Below, piece after piece: positions 18,516-26,819 of a DNA stretch of 64,000 nucleotides. Every line of letters begins with the position of its first letter. Position 1 is the first letter of the stretch. Origin of the DNA: Pseudochrobactrum asaccharolyticum (GTDB lineage: Bacteria > Pseudomonadota > Alphaproteobacteria > Rhizobiales > Rhizobiaceae); assembly GCF_003314995.1 (NCBI RefSeq), contig NZ_QNRH01000003.1, forward strand, positions 258,553 through 322,552, in the 5' to 3' direction. Both the position numbers and the translations under genes were made by a program. The notes beneath the pieces are model-generated. The model had not been told where the DNA came from and did not search any database. It saw only the letters and a program-made list of their open reading frames with translations.

Positions 18516-19196
18516 ATGTCATTTGATTTGTTCTTACCTGCTTTCAATGCCATTCAGCATGGTATCTGGCTTACATTGCTGATCACTATTGCGAGTTTCA
18601 TCGTTGGTCAGATTTTTGCTCTGCCATTGGCATTAGCTTTGGTGTCATCCAGATGGTGGTTAAGCTACTCAGCGTCGACCTATACTTTTATGGTGCGCGG
18701 AAGTCCTTTGCTCGTCCAACTATTTATTGTCTATTATGGTCTGGGACAGGTTGAGGCTGTCCGATCAAGCTTCCTGTGGCCGGTACTCAAAAGTCCGCTT
18801 TACTGCGCGATCATCACCATCGGTTTGAATTCAGCGGCATATATGGCTGAAATTATTGCCGGAGCAATCCGTCAGCTACCAAAGGGGCAGTTTGAAGCTG
18901 CAAGTGCTTTGGGTCTGAGCAGATATGTTGCACTCGTGAAAGTGGTTTTTCCTCAGGTTTACCGGACACTCCTGCCTGCCATTGGCAATGAACTGGTGCT
19001 GGTGATGAAAGGTTCAACACTTGCAAGTGCCGTTACCGTGATTGAAATGACGGGAGCAGCACGTATTTTTGTTGCCAGAACCTACGCGCCATTTGAAACC
19101 TTTCTGATTGCAGGTTCAGTATATTTAGTAATGGGTGCAATTTTCGGGCGTATCGTGAAAGCAATTGAAATAAAAGTAGCAATACCGCAGCGTTAA
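18516..19196 (+). CDS. Polar amino-acid ABC permease, subunit 2 (HisM-like)
   Basis: A 226-residue permease with the EAA loop EAASALGLSRYVALVKV and the conserved segment LPAIGNELVLVMKGSTLAS. It pairs with the product of the preceding gene. It is the last gene of the operon; a strong terminator begins six bases after its stop. Confidence 0.9.
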   Translation: MSFDLFLPAFNAIQHGIWLTLLITIASFIVGQIFALPLALALVSSRWWLSYSASTYTFMVRGSPLLVQLFIVYYGLGQVEAVRSSFLWPVLKSPLYCAIITIGLNSAAYMAEIIAGAIRQLPKGQFEAASALGLSRYVALVKVVFPQVYRTLLPAIGNELVLVMKGSTLASAVTVIEMTGAARIFVARTYAPFETFLIAGSVYLVMGAIFGRIVKAIEIKVAIPQR

Positions 19197-19201
19197 GCAA
19201 A

Positions 19202-19245
19202 AAAAACAGCGATGCGCTCCCAACGGGCGCGTCGCTGTTTTTATA
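19202..19245 (+). terminator. Rho-independent terminator of the XRE-controlled operon
   Basis: A 16-bp stem with one G-T pair (19202-19217 with 19227-19242) has a run of five A on the 5' side and five T on the 3' side. It is a textbook intrinsic terminator, and the A-run also allows function on the other strand. Confidence 0.9.
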
Positions 19246-19561
19246 TTTGCAATACAAGCGCTTGAGTTGACCAGATGTTTAGCGATCTCGCGTGAGGCGC
19301 TCTCTTTTCAAATCTTTTTCACAGTGTTTAAGAATTCACGTATGTAGCGTGTCAGTCATATCGCGATACTGATGCGGTATGGCGATAATTCATGAGCTAA
19401 ATTCACGTTTCAATGAAATCAAATCATTTTTATTCATTCAATAGCTTAGGCATAAGATATGCACCGCTCTTATCTGCAGACAATATGTAGATTGCTGACT
19501 GAGAAGACCAGAAAAGAAAACTAGGACGTCCTGAATAAGCAAAGACAGGGTTTGCTCAGGA
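19246..19561. promoter_or_regulatory. Leader/promoter region of mesX-mesD
   Basis: About 316 bp without a gene. It contains one conspicuous hairpin: 11-base arms with one mismatch, 19359-19369 and 19377-19387, with loop TGATGCG. A GCTAAA follows ten bases downstream, at 19396. Such a hairpin plus GCTAAA is faintly reminiscent of a SAM-II riboswitch, but the loop lacks the usual GATTT-type conserved segment. Some methionine- or oxygen-related control is plausible; I cannot name it. Confidence 0.3.
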
Positions 19562-20563
19562 ATGAGGATGCAGATCGCGATGAATAAAGAATTTGATTTT
19601 AACATTAAGAGCATTCGTTTTGATGAGGATTATCAACCCTCAGAAAATACGCGTATTACGACCAATTTTGCTAATTTGGCCAGAGGCGCGAACAGGCAGG
19701 AAAATCTGCGTAATGCTCTGAAAATGATTGATAATCGTTTTAATGCCTTGGCGCATTGGGATAACCCAAAAGGCGATCGCTATTCCGTTGAAATTGAAAT
19801 CATTTCCGTTGAGATGAATCTGAATGGTGAAGGCAATAAGAATGCTTTCCCGCTAATCGAAATATTGAAAACGAATATCATTGACCGTGTAACGAACGAG
19901 CGCATTGAGGGCATTGTCGGCAATAATTTCTCCTCTTATGTGCGTGATTACGATTTCAGCGTTGTGTTGCCGGAACATAACCGCAATCAGGCTGCGTTCA
20001 GCATCCCTGCCGGTTTTGGTGATCTGCATGGCAATCTTTTCAAATATTTTGTAAATTCAGAGAGTTACAAAGAACATTTCAGCAAAGCGCCGGTTATTTG
20101 TTTGAGCGCATCCAGCAGCAAAACCTACTTGCGTACCGGAAATCAACATCCTGTCTTGGGTGTCGAATATTTGCAAAATGAATTCTCTTCGACAGATCAG
20201 TATTTCGAGAAAATGGGATTGCAGGTTCGCTATTTCATGCCGGCGAACAGCGTTGCACCTTTGGCTTTTTATTTTAGCGGTGACTTGCTCCGTGACTATA
20301 CTGATCTTGAGCTTATCAGCACGATCAGCACCATGGAGACTTTCCAAAAAATCTATCGCCCTGAAATTTACAACGCCAATTCTGCAGCAGGTGCGTCTTA
20401 CCAGCCAAGCTTGAAGCATTCAGACTATTCATTGACGCAAATTGTCTATGATCGGGAAGAGCGTAGCCGGATGGCGGTTGAGCAAGGAAAGTTCGCTGAA
20501 GAACATTTTATCAAGCCGTACAAAACCATTCTTGAGCAATGGTCTGCAAATTATGTTCTTTAA
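19562..20563 (+). CDS. mesX: MesX (DUF1852), putative oxygenase partner of MesD
   Basis: A 333-residue DUF1852 protein. The product directly precedes mesD, the arrangement known for the folate-independent, oxygen-dependent methionine synthase system, in which MesX is required for MesD activity in vivo and is thought to be an oxygenase. I see no signal peptide or membrane segment. Three in-frame ATGs (19562, 19568, 19580) are possible; the first two have AGGA/GAGG sites at usable distance. A flavin reductase gene downstream could supply reduced flavin to it. Confidence 0.85.
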   Translation: MRMQIAMNKEFDFNIKSIRFDEDYQPSENTRITTNFANLARGANRQENLRNALKMIDNRFNALAHWDNPKGDRYSVEIEIISVEMNLNGEGNKNAFPLIEILKTNIIDRVTNERIEGIVGNNFSSYVRDYDFSVVLPEHNRNQAAFSIPAGFGDLHGNLFKYFVNSESYKEHFSKAPVICLSASSSKTYLRTGNQHPVLGVEYLQNEFSSTDQYFEKMGLQVRYFMPANSVAPLAFYFSGDLLRDYTDLELISTISTMETFQKIYRPEIYNANSAAGASYQPSLKHSDYSLTQIVYDREERSRMAVEQGKFAEEHFIKPYKTILEQWSANYVL

Positions 20564-20590
20564 TGAACTAGCATTATAAGGTTGCCTATT

Positions 20591-21619
20591 ATGAAAACAC
20601 TGTTGCCTACTTCAACCGCCGGCAGCTTGCCAAAACCGTCATGGCTTGCAGAACCGGAAAAGCTTTGGTCGCCTTGGAAACTGCAGGGCGAAGAACTGAT
20701 TGAAGGCAAGCAAGATGCTCTGCGTTTGGCTTTAGATGATCAGCGTCAGGCCGGCATTGATATTGTCAGTGATGGTGAGCAGACACGCCAGCATTTTGTC
20801 ACGACATTTATTGAGCATCTCAGCGGTGTTGATTTTGAAAAGCGTGAGACGGTCAGAATCCGTGATCGTTACGATGCGAGCGTGCCGACTGTTGTTGGTG
20901 CTGTGTCCCGCCAAAAGCCGGTTTTTGTTGAGGATGCCAAGTTTTTGCGTCAGCAAACCAAGCAGCCTATTAAATGGGCTTTGCCTGGCCCGATGACCAT
21001 GATCGACACGCTTTATGATGCTCACTATAAAAGCCGCGAAAAGCTGGCTTGGGAATTTGCTAAAATTCTCAATCAGGAAGCGAAAGAGCTGGAAGCTGCC
21101 GGTGTTGATATCATCCAGTTTGATGAGCCTGCATTCAACGTTTTCTTCGATGAAGTGAATGATTGGGGCGTGGCTACACTGGAACGGGCGATTGAAGGCC
21201 TGCAATGCGAGACGGCTGTCCATATTTGCTATGGTTACGGTATCAAAGCCAATACAGACTGGAAAAAGACACTGGGTTCCGAGTGGCGACAGTATGAAGA
21301 AGCTTTCCCGAAGCTGCAAAAATCCAGTATCGATCTGATTTCGCTGGAATGCCATAACTCCCATGTTCCGATGGATTTGATTGAATTGATCCGCGGTAAA
21401 AAGGTGATGGTTGGCGCTATCGACGTGGCGTCTAATACTATTGAGACACCGGAAGAAGTGGCGGATACGCTACGCAAAGCACTCCAGTTTGTGGATGCCG
21501 ATAAGCTCTATCCTTGCACCAATTGTGGCATGGCACCGCTGTCGCGTCAGGTTGCAAGAGGTAAGCTGAATGCGTTGAGTGCGGGCGCTCAAATTATCCG
21601 CAAAGAACTTTCCGCTTAA
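20591..21619 (+). CDS. mesD: Core methionine synthase MesD
   Basis: A protein of about 342 residues equivalent to the C-terminal catalytic domain of MetE, without the MetE N-terminal half and without a cobalamin-binding domain. Zinc ligands expected for the MetE fold are present: His211 and Cys213 in VHICYG, Glu253 in SLECHN, and Cys309 or Cys312 in PCTNCGM. The final enzyme of methionine synthesis, it methylates homocysteine with an unidentified methyl donor. An upstream TTG at 20582 is in frame, but the ATG at 20591 is preferred. It is 27 bases past the mesX stop. Confidence 0.9.
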   Translation: MKTLLPTSTAGSLPKPSWLAEPEKLWSPWKLQGEELIEGKQDALRLALDDQRQAGIDIVSDGEQTRQHFVTTFIEHLSGVDFEKRETVRIRDRYDASVPTVVGAVSRQKPVFVEDAKFLRQQTKQPIKWALPGPMTMIDTLYDAHYKSREKLAWEFAKILNQEAKELEAAGVDIIQFDEPAFNVFFDEVNDWGVATLERAIEGLQCETAVHICYGYGIKANTDWKKTLGSEWRQYEEAFPKLQKSSIDLISLECHNSHVPMDLIELIRGKKVMVGAIDVASNTIETPEEVADTLRKALQFVDADKLYPCTNCGMAPLSRQVARGKLNALSAGAQIIRKELSA

Positions 21620-21636
21620 TATTCATTTGTCACAAG

Positions 21637-21678
21637 GTTGCCGGTTTTACGGATTTGCAAATCCATAAAGCCGGTAAC
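21637..21678 (+). terminator. Hairpin after mesD
   Basis: A long imperfect hairpin: outer arms 21637-21649 with 21666-21678 (two G-T pairs) and an inner perfect GGATTT-GC-AAATCC. The downstream bases are pyrimidine-rich but not a U-run. It could terminate or attenuate transcription between mesD and the flavin reductase gene. Confidence 0.5.
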
Positions 21679-21807
21679 TCATCCTCCCTTTCCACGGATG
21701 ACGTCGGAATGCCTGTGCTGAAATTGCGGGTAGGGGATTTAAATACGAACAGGAACACCGGCGAATGGTTCAGTATCGCCTGTTCCAAATGCGTTTGAGA
21801 GGCCGGT

Positions 21808-22314
21808 ATGGGCATTGTGGATCACCGCTTTAACATTGTGGACAAAACTACATTTCGCAGCGGGATGTCACGCCTTGGCTCGGCAGTGAATATCACCAGT
21901 ACGCTTCATAACGGCAAACGCTATGGTTTTACGGCATCTGCGGTTTGCAGTGTCAGCGATACACCAGCGACACTTCTGGTTTGTATCAATCGTGCGAGTT
22001 CATGCTTCCATGCATTTGAAAATACGCGTCATTTTTGCGTCAACACACTGATGCCGGGTCAGGAGCATATCTCAAATATTTTCGGCGGAGGAGTTGCAAC
22101 ACCGATGGAGGAGAGATTTGCACTTGATAACTGGAGCGAAGGTCTTACCGGTGTTCCGGTTCTTGCCAGCGCATCGGTCAGCTTCGAATGCGAGCTGACC
22201 AATGCCGTGGATGAAGCAACACATCGCATCCTTTTCGGGCGTGTGATTAATATTCGTGAAAACGAAGAACAGGGCACGCTGCTTTATTGCATGCGTCGTT
22301 ATCTCAACGGCTAA
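21808..22314 (+). CDS. Flavin reductase domain protein (HpaC/DIM6-NTAB type)
   Basis: A 168-residue protein of the flavin-reductase-like split-barrel family. The motif MSRLGSAVNITST, TASAVCSVSDTPATLLVCIN and FCVNTL define it. Such proteins reduce FMN or FAD with NAD(P)H for a separate oxygenase. Its place after mesX-mesD suggests that it supplies electrons to MesX, though a hairpin and 190 bases separate them. The start ATG has a GAGG site. Confidence 0.85.
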   Translation: MGIVDHRFNIVDKTTFRSGMSRLGSAVNITSTLHNGKRYGFTASAVCSVSDTPATLLVCINRASSCFHAFENTRHFCVNTLMPGQEHISNIFGGGVATPMEERFALDNWSEGLTGVPVLASASVSFECELTNAVDEATHRILFGRVINIRENEEQGTLLYCMRRYLNG

Positions 22315-22405
22315 GCTCAGATGCTGTGTTCCGAAAATTTTTTATATTATATATCGACCCGCTGCTTGAGCCTTGTCTGTCCGCAGGTCTGGGCGCGGAG
22401 ACATT

Positions 22406-23080
22406 TTAGTAAAAAGCCGGATCCGCACCGGAAGCAATATCATCGCGTATAGCCTGTGCCGCGCCGACTGAATCGCGCGCACGTAATGCTGCTACAATTT
22501 CATGATGGCGCTTCACATCTGTTGCCCATGTCTTTTTTAAGCTGGCATAGATGTGTGGCCCCAAACGAAGCCATAGCTGCTCAATGAACTCCATCATAAT
22601 TGGCATATTAGCAACTCTGTAAATTGCAAAATGGAATTGCCTGTGTATGCGCAATGCTTCATCCATAGAGCGTTTCTGGGCTGTTAACATTTCCTCATAA
22701 AGAGCAGAAATTGTTTCAATATCTTCCTGTGTTGCCAGTACGGCCGCATGTGCCCCAGCCATTTCCTCAAGCCGGATGCGCAGCATCAGAAGCTCGCGGA
22801 AAGTCTCTATTTTCAAGACCGGCACCTTAAAGCCGCGGTTCGGCATAATCTCCAGAACACTTTCTGAACTCAGCCTTCCCATTGCTTCGCGTACCGGCAT
22901 TGAACTCATTCCGAGTTCCTCAGCGATTGGCTTGATATTGAGATGCGTGCCGGGACGGTAAGCGCCGATAAGAAGAGCTTCACGAAGAGTCAGATAAGCG
23001 CGTCTGTTCATCCCGATGGAATCATCGTCGGGTAAGTATGATCTCAGGTCGACTTTATCCGACGCTACCACATTATTCAT
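22406..23080 (-). CDS. GntR-family regulator, FCD subfamily
   Basis: A 224-residue regulator with an N-terminal winged HTH (about 25-90; AEELGMSSMPVREAMGRL) and an all-helical FCD domain (about 95-220) whose HRQFHFAIY and C-terminal HHEIVAAL segments provide metal/ligand-binding histidines. It is divergent from the polyamine-type ABC operon starting at 23446. Two operator-like repeats in the gap fit binding by this protein. It probably represses that operon until an acid or amine ligand appears. Confidence 0.9.
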   Translation of the reverse strand: MNNVVASDKVDLRSYLPDDDSIGMNRRAYLTLREALLIGAYRPGTHLNIKPIAEELGMSSMPVREAMGRLSSESVLEIMPNRGFKVPVLKIETFRELLMLRIRLEEMAGAHAAVLATQEDIETISALYEEMLTAQKRSMDEALRIHRQFHFAIYRVANMPIMMEFIEQLWLRLGPHIYASLKKTWATDVKRHHEIVAALRARDSVGAAQAIRDDIASGADPAFY

Positions 23081-23264
23081 TGAACATCCTGTCTGCTCTT
23101 ATGACGTGTATGCCCTAAGGTTGCCCGTAAAAATAGCCGTGCCTCAGTTTTTCACAAGGAAATCTTCAGATCATTGAAGGCTATCGCTTGGTTGCCAGAC
23201 GGTTTTTCGTTCTGCCTGCCCATAGAAAATAGCTTATTTATCAAAAAAAGCCAATTTTAAACCT

Positions 23265-23279
23265 TGGTATGATCACACT
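23265..23279 (+). promoter_or_regulatory. Candidate GntR operator 1
   Basis: TGGTATGATCACACT matches the second site at 13 of 15 positions. The core GTATGATCACAC is nearly palindromic around GATC, as expected for a dimeric GntR/FCD protein. Confidence 0.55.
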
Positions 23280-23315
23280 TAAAAAAAACTTGCGTTATTT
23301 ATAGCATATTTGTAA

Positions 23316-23330
23316 TGGTGTGATCGCACT
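23316..23330 (+). promoter_or_regulatory. Candidate GntR operator 2
   Basis: TGGTGTGATCGCACT repeats site 1 in the same orientation. The centres are 51 bp apart, close to five helical turns, which would put both dimers on about the same DNA face. Confidence 0.55.
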
Positions 23331-23445
23331 GTCGGTGTGTACATAAATTTTATCTGAGGTTTCAGGTCGCTTTGAGGTGAATGATTTGACACTTCTCGTA
23401 TTCGGCAGGCTCTAAAAATTTTCCAAAAGTGAAAAGGGGAACATC

Positions 23446-24495
23446 ATGTCATTTGCAAAAGCAGGGTTCTTGTTAACTGTGACGTCAGCTCTGTCGCTGA
23501 GCTTCGCGCTGCCTGCGCTTGCGCGGGATTTTACCGTTGTTTCATGGGGCGGCAGCTTTCAGGACGGCCAGCGCGAAATCTATTTCAAGCCTTTTTCGAA
23601 AGAGAATGGCAAGCCGCTCCTCGATGAGTCTTGGGATGGCGGCTACGGCGTCATTCAGGCTAAGGTTAAAACCAGCTCGCCTAACTGGGATGTGGTGCAG
23701 GTTGAAGCCGAGGAGCTCGCATTAGGCTGTGCTGACGGGCTTTATGAAAAAATTGACTGGGACAAGATGGGCGGACAGGACAAGTTCCTCGACAGTGCTG
23801 TGAATGATTGCGGTGTTGGCGCTATCGTCTGGTCGACGGCGATTGGCTATGATGCCGATAACCTCAAAGAAGCGCCGAAATCCTGGGCAGATTTTTGGGA
23901 TGTGAAGAAATTTCCGGGCAAACGCTCACTGCGTAAGGGCGCAAAATATACACTCGAATTTGCACTGATGGCGGATGGCGTATCCTCTGACAAAGTCTAT
24001 GAAGAGCTGTCCACGCCGGAAGGTCTGGATCGGGCATTCAATAAACTGAATGAATTAAAACCATATATCGTGTGGTGGGAAGCCGGCGCACAACCGTTGC
24101 AATTGCTTGCATCCGGTGAAGTCGTGATGGCCTCTGCCTATAGTAACCGTTTGGTTGCCGTCAGAAATGATGAAAAGCGGAATTTCCAGGTTGTCTGGCC
24201 CGGCAGTATTTATGCGGTGGATAGCTGGGTGATTTTGAAAGACGCCGAGAATAAAGACATGGGCATGGATTTTATTGCCTATGCCAGCCGTGCTGACAAT
24301 CAGGTGAAACTTCCGAAATATGCGGCCAATGGCCTGCCAAACCGTGAGGCAGCATCCATGGTGCCAGCGGAACTGGCTAAGGATCTGCCAACTCATCCGG
24401 ATAATATACAAGACGCGATCTCACTTGATGTCGATTTCTGGGTCGATAATGGCGAAGCATTGACACAGCGCTTCAACGCCTGGCTCGCGCAATAA
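23446..24495 (+). CDS. Periplasmic binding protein of a polyamine-type ABC transporter
   Basis: A 349-residue PotD/family 1-type binding protein. The signal peptide ends at ALPALA with cleavage before RDF; the mature N-terminus is FTVVSWGGSFQDGQREIYFK. Features such as WDVVQVEAEE, GAIVWSTAIGYD and PKSWADFWD are typical of the spermidine/putrescine-like group, which also binds other small cations and amino acids. The first gene of the operon, with AGGGGAAC before the ATG and a stable hairpin after the stop. Confidence 0.9.
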   Translation: MSFAKAGFLLTVTSALSLSFALPALARDFTVVSWGGSFQDGQREIYFKPFSKENGKPLLDESWDGGYGVIQAKVKTSSPNWDVVQVEAEELALGCADGLYEKIDWDKMGGQDKFLDSAVNDCGVGAIVWSTAIGYDADNLKEAPKSWADFWDVKKFPGKRSLRKGAKYTLEFALMADGVSSDKVYEELSTPEGLDRAFNKLNELKPYIVWWEAGAQPLQLLASGEVVMASAYSNRLVAVRNDEKRNFQVVWPGSIYAVDSWVILKDAENKDMGMDFIAYASRADNQVKLPKYAANGLPNREAASMVPAELAKDLPTHPDNIQDAISLDVDFWVDNGEALTQRFNAWLAQ

Positions 24496-24503
24496 TAGCA
24501 CCC

Positions 24504-24536
24504 TGCCGGAAAGCTCCGCAAACGACCTTTCCGGCA
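24504..24536 (+). other. Intercistronic hairpin after the binding-protein gene
   Basis: A perfect 10-bp stem (24504-24513 with 24527-24536) lies just after the stop codon, without a U-run. Such hairpins commonly stabilise the binding-protein mRNA. Confidence 0.6.
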
Positions 24537-24588
24537 TAGCCTGCCTTTTCCCGATTATGTCCCTTATCTGATAGCGATGGAGCGCTCC

Positions 24589-25653
24589 ATGGCGGAATTC
24601 ATTCGATTTGATCAACTTACCAAATTTTATGGCTCGGTCGGCGTTGTTGAACAACTCGACCTTGGTATTGAAAAAGGTGAGTTTGTGAGCCTGCTGGGGC
24701 CTTCCGGTTCCGGTAAAACAACATTGCTTATGATGCTGGCCGGCTTCACGCAGCCGACTTCAGGCAAAATCCTTGTTGACGGTAAAGCGATTAATGCTGT
24801 GCCAACCCATAAGCGGGGCATTGGCGTTGTATTCCAGAATTATGCACTGTTCCCGCATATGTCTGTGGGCGAAAATATCGCTTTTCCGCTGCAAATGCGC
24901 GGTGTTGGCAAAGTTGAAATTTCTGAACGCGTGGCCAAAGCGCTGGATATGGTGCAGCTTTCTGCAATGCGTGACCGCAAACCATCGCAGCTTTCCGGTG
25001 GTCAGCAACAACGTGTGGCGCTTGCCCGCGCACTGGTATTTGAGCCGGGTGTTGTTTTGATGGATGAGCCGTTGGGTGCACTTGATAAGCAATTGCGTGA
25101 GCAGATGCAGCTCGATATTCGCGCCCTGCATAAGCGGCTTGGCCTGACGATCGTGTTTGTGACACATGACCAGAGTGAAGCACTGACGATGTCGGATCGT
25201 ATTGCTGTTTTCAACAAGGGACGTATCGAGCAGATTGGTACGCCGCGTGCGATCTACGACGAGCCACAGACCCGTTTTGTTGCGGAATTCATTGGTGAGA
25301 CTAATCTCATTGAGGGCATAGTGGAGCGGATGGAAGGCAGGAATGCATTGGTACGGCTGCATGATGGTCAGTTAGTAACGGCCGCTTCCACAGCGCAGTT
25401 CAACACGGGTAAGAAAGTATTCTTATCCGTGCGGCCGGAACGTATTGAACTGGGCACTGAAACCACAGGCGACAATCATTTTAAAACCAGTGTTTTGGAT
25501 AGTGTGTATCAAGGTGATCACCTGCGTGTGCAGCTTGATGAACGGGCGCACAATTTTGTTGCGCGGCTTGATCGCAAGGCACAGGAATGGCAGGCGGGCA
25601 CCAATGTTTCAGCATGTTTTTCCGCTGCTGATTGCTGGACAATTGCAGCATGA
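24589..25653 (+). CDS. Polyamine-type ABC transporter ATPase (PotA family)
   Basis: An ATPase of about 354 residues with Walker A GPSGSGKTT, signature LSGGQQQR, Walker B VVLMDEPLGALD and a C-terminal TOBE domain (about 265-350) with SVRPERIEL. A start at 24577 is in frame; the ATG at 24589 has a GGAG site eight bases ahead and is preferred. Its stop overlaps the start of the first permease as ATGA. Confidence 0.93.
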   Translation: MAEFIRFDQLTKFYGSVGVVEQLDLGIEKGEFVSLLGPSGSGKTTLLMMLAGFTQPTSGKILVDGKAINAVPTHKRGIGVVFQNYALFPHMSVGENIAFPLQMRGVGKVEISERVAKALDMVQLSAMRDRKPSQLSGGQQQRVALARALVFEPGVVLMDEPLGALDKQLREQMQLDIRALHKRLGLTIVFVTHDQSEALTMSDRIAVFNKGRIEQIGTPRAIYDEPQTRFVAEFIGETNLIEGIVERMEGRNALVRLHDGQLVTAASTAQFNTGKKVFLSVRPERIELGTETTGDNHFKTSVLDSVYQGDHLRVQLDERAHNFVARLDRKAQEWQAGTNVSACFSAADCWTIAA

Positions 25654-26819
25654 TCAGCTCCAGCAAAAACATACGCGCCATGCTTCTGATCGCACCGCTT
25701 TTCGTGTTTATCCTGTTGTTTTTCATATGGCCGCTCGGGGTCATGATGAAGCAGGCCGTGTCAGATACTGCGGTGTTGCAAGTCTTGCCACGCACAGTCG
25801 AAGCCGTGAAAACCTATAATGGCAATGATGCTCCGACACCGGAGATGAAACAGGCGCTGGTTGACGATCTTAAGGCTTCCACCGATCAGCTGGCCATGGG
25901 CGATATGATCCGCCGGCTCAACAGTGCGCAGCCAGGGTTTCGCACATTGATGACGAAGACAGTGTCTGCGCTTGAAAAGACACCGGCACCTGATCTTGAG
26001 GTCATCGATAAACGCTGGAGCCAGCCGCAATATTGGCGCGCTGTTGCCGGAGCATTGTCACCGTGGACTGATCGTAACTTGCTTGCGGCCGTTGATATGG
26101 AACGTGATGCCTCGGGTAATCTCGCGAGCAAGGATACAGGAACTTCTGCAAACCGTGCCATTATGCTCCGCACTTTCTGGATTGCGGCTTTGGTAACACT
26201 GGCTTGTGCGCTGATCGGTTATCCTTATGCTATTTTGCTTGCAGGTGCTGCCGGTTGGGTACGCAATCTGCTTTTTGCCGCTGTACTGTTGCCGCTTTGG
26301 ACTTCACTGCTCGTGCGCACTGCAGCATGGTTTATCCTGTTGCAGGATAAAGGGCTTATCAATGATATGTTCATCTGGCTTGGCCTGACGGATAGTCCGC
26401 TGCCGTTGATTTTCAATCGTGCGGGCGTGATTATTGCGATGACGCATGTGCTGTTACCCTTCATGGTTCTCCCGATTTACAGTGTTCTTATTGCGGTTCC
26501 CAATAGCCTGATGCCAGCGGCAGCCTCACTGGGGGCAGCACCTTGGCGCGCTTTTCTGCGTGTGCTTCTGCCACTGTCTATGCGCGGGGTGTTGTCCGGC
26601 ATGTTGCTCGTTTTCATGAGTGCCATCGGTTATTACATCACGCCTGCGCTGATCGGCGGACCTGGCGATCAAATGATCAGCTCTATCATTGCTTATTACG
26701 CCACGGGTTCGGCCAATTGGGGTATGGCAGGAGCATTGGGAATGGTGTTGCTGGTTGCCTGCCTGCTTCTCTATGCAGTTTACGGACGTCTGACAGCTGA
26801 AGAAAAGGGGAAGGCGTGA
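25650..26819 (+). CDS. Polyamine-type ABC permease (PotB family) with long periplasmic loop
   Basis: A permease of about 389 residues. The first helix (about 7-30) is followed by some 125 hydrophilic residues before the remaining five helices; the loop includes EVIDKRWSQPQYWRAV. The EAA-like loop is PAAASLGAAPWRAFLRVLLP. PotB of E. coli lacks this insertion (it has about 275 residues), while rhizobial relatives often carry it, so it may form an extra contact with the binding protein. The ATG at 25650 overlaps the ATPase stop; a TTG at 25632 is less likely. Confidence 0.9.
   Translation: MISSSKNIRAMLLIAPLFVFILLFFIWPLGVMMKQAVSDTAVLQVLPRTVEAVKTYNGNDAPTPEMKQALVDDLKASTDQLAMGDMIRRLNSAQPGFRTLMTKTVSALEKTPAPDLEVIDKRWSQPQYWRAVAGALSPWTDRNLLAAVDMERDASGNLASKDTGTSANRAIMLRTFWIAALVTLACALIGYPYAILLAGAAGWVRNLLFAAVLLPLWTSLLVRTAAWFILLQDKGLINDMFIWLGLTDSPLPLIFNRAGVIIAMTHVLLPFMVLPIYSVLIAVPNSLMPAAASLGAAPWRAFLRVLLPLSMRGVLSGMLLVFMSAIGYYITPALIGGPGDQMISSIIAYYATGSANWGMAGALGMVLLVACLLLYAVYGRLTAEEKGKA

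Larger units (their letters stand above)
23081..23445. promoter_or_regulatory. Divergent control region, GntR gene / polyamine-type operon
   Basis: A 365-bp gap with no gene. It holds two near-identical 15-mers (see the separate entries) with an AT-rich stretch between them. The transport operon promoter is probably between or just right of the repeats. Confidence 0.5.

Noticed and set aside
19359-19402. Calling a SAM-II riboswitch upstream of mesX.
   Set aside because: Only the stem and GCTAAA fit; the conserved loop bases and second pseudoknot strand are not apparent. Kept only as an open finding.
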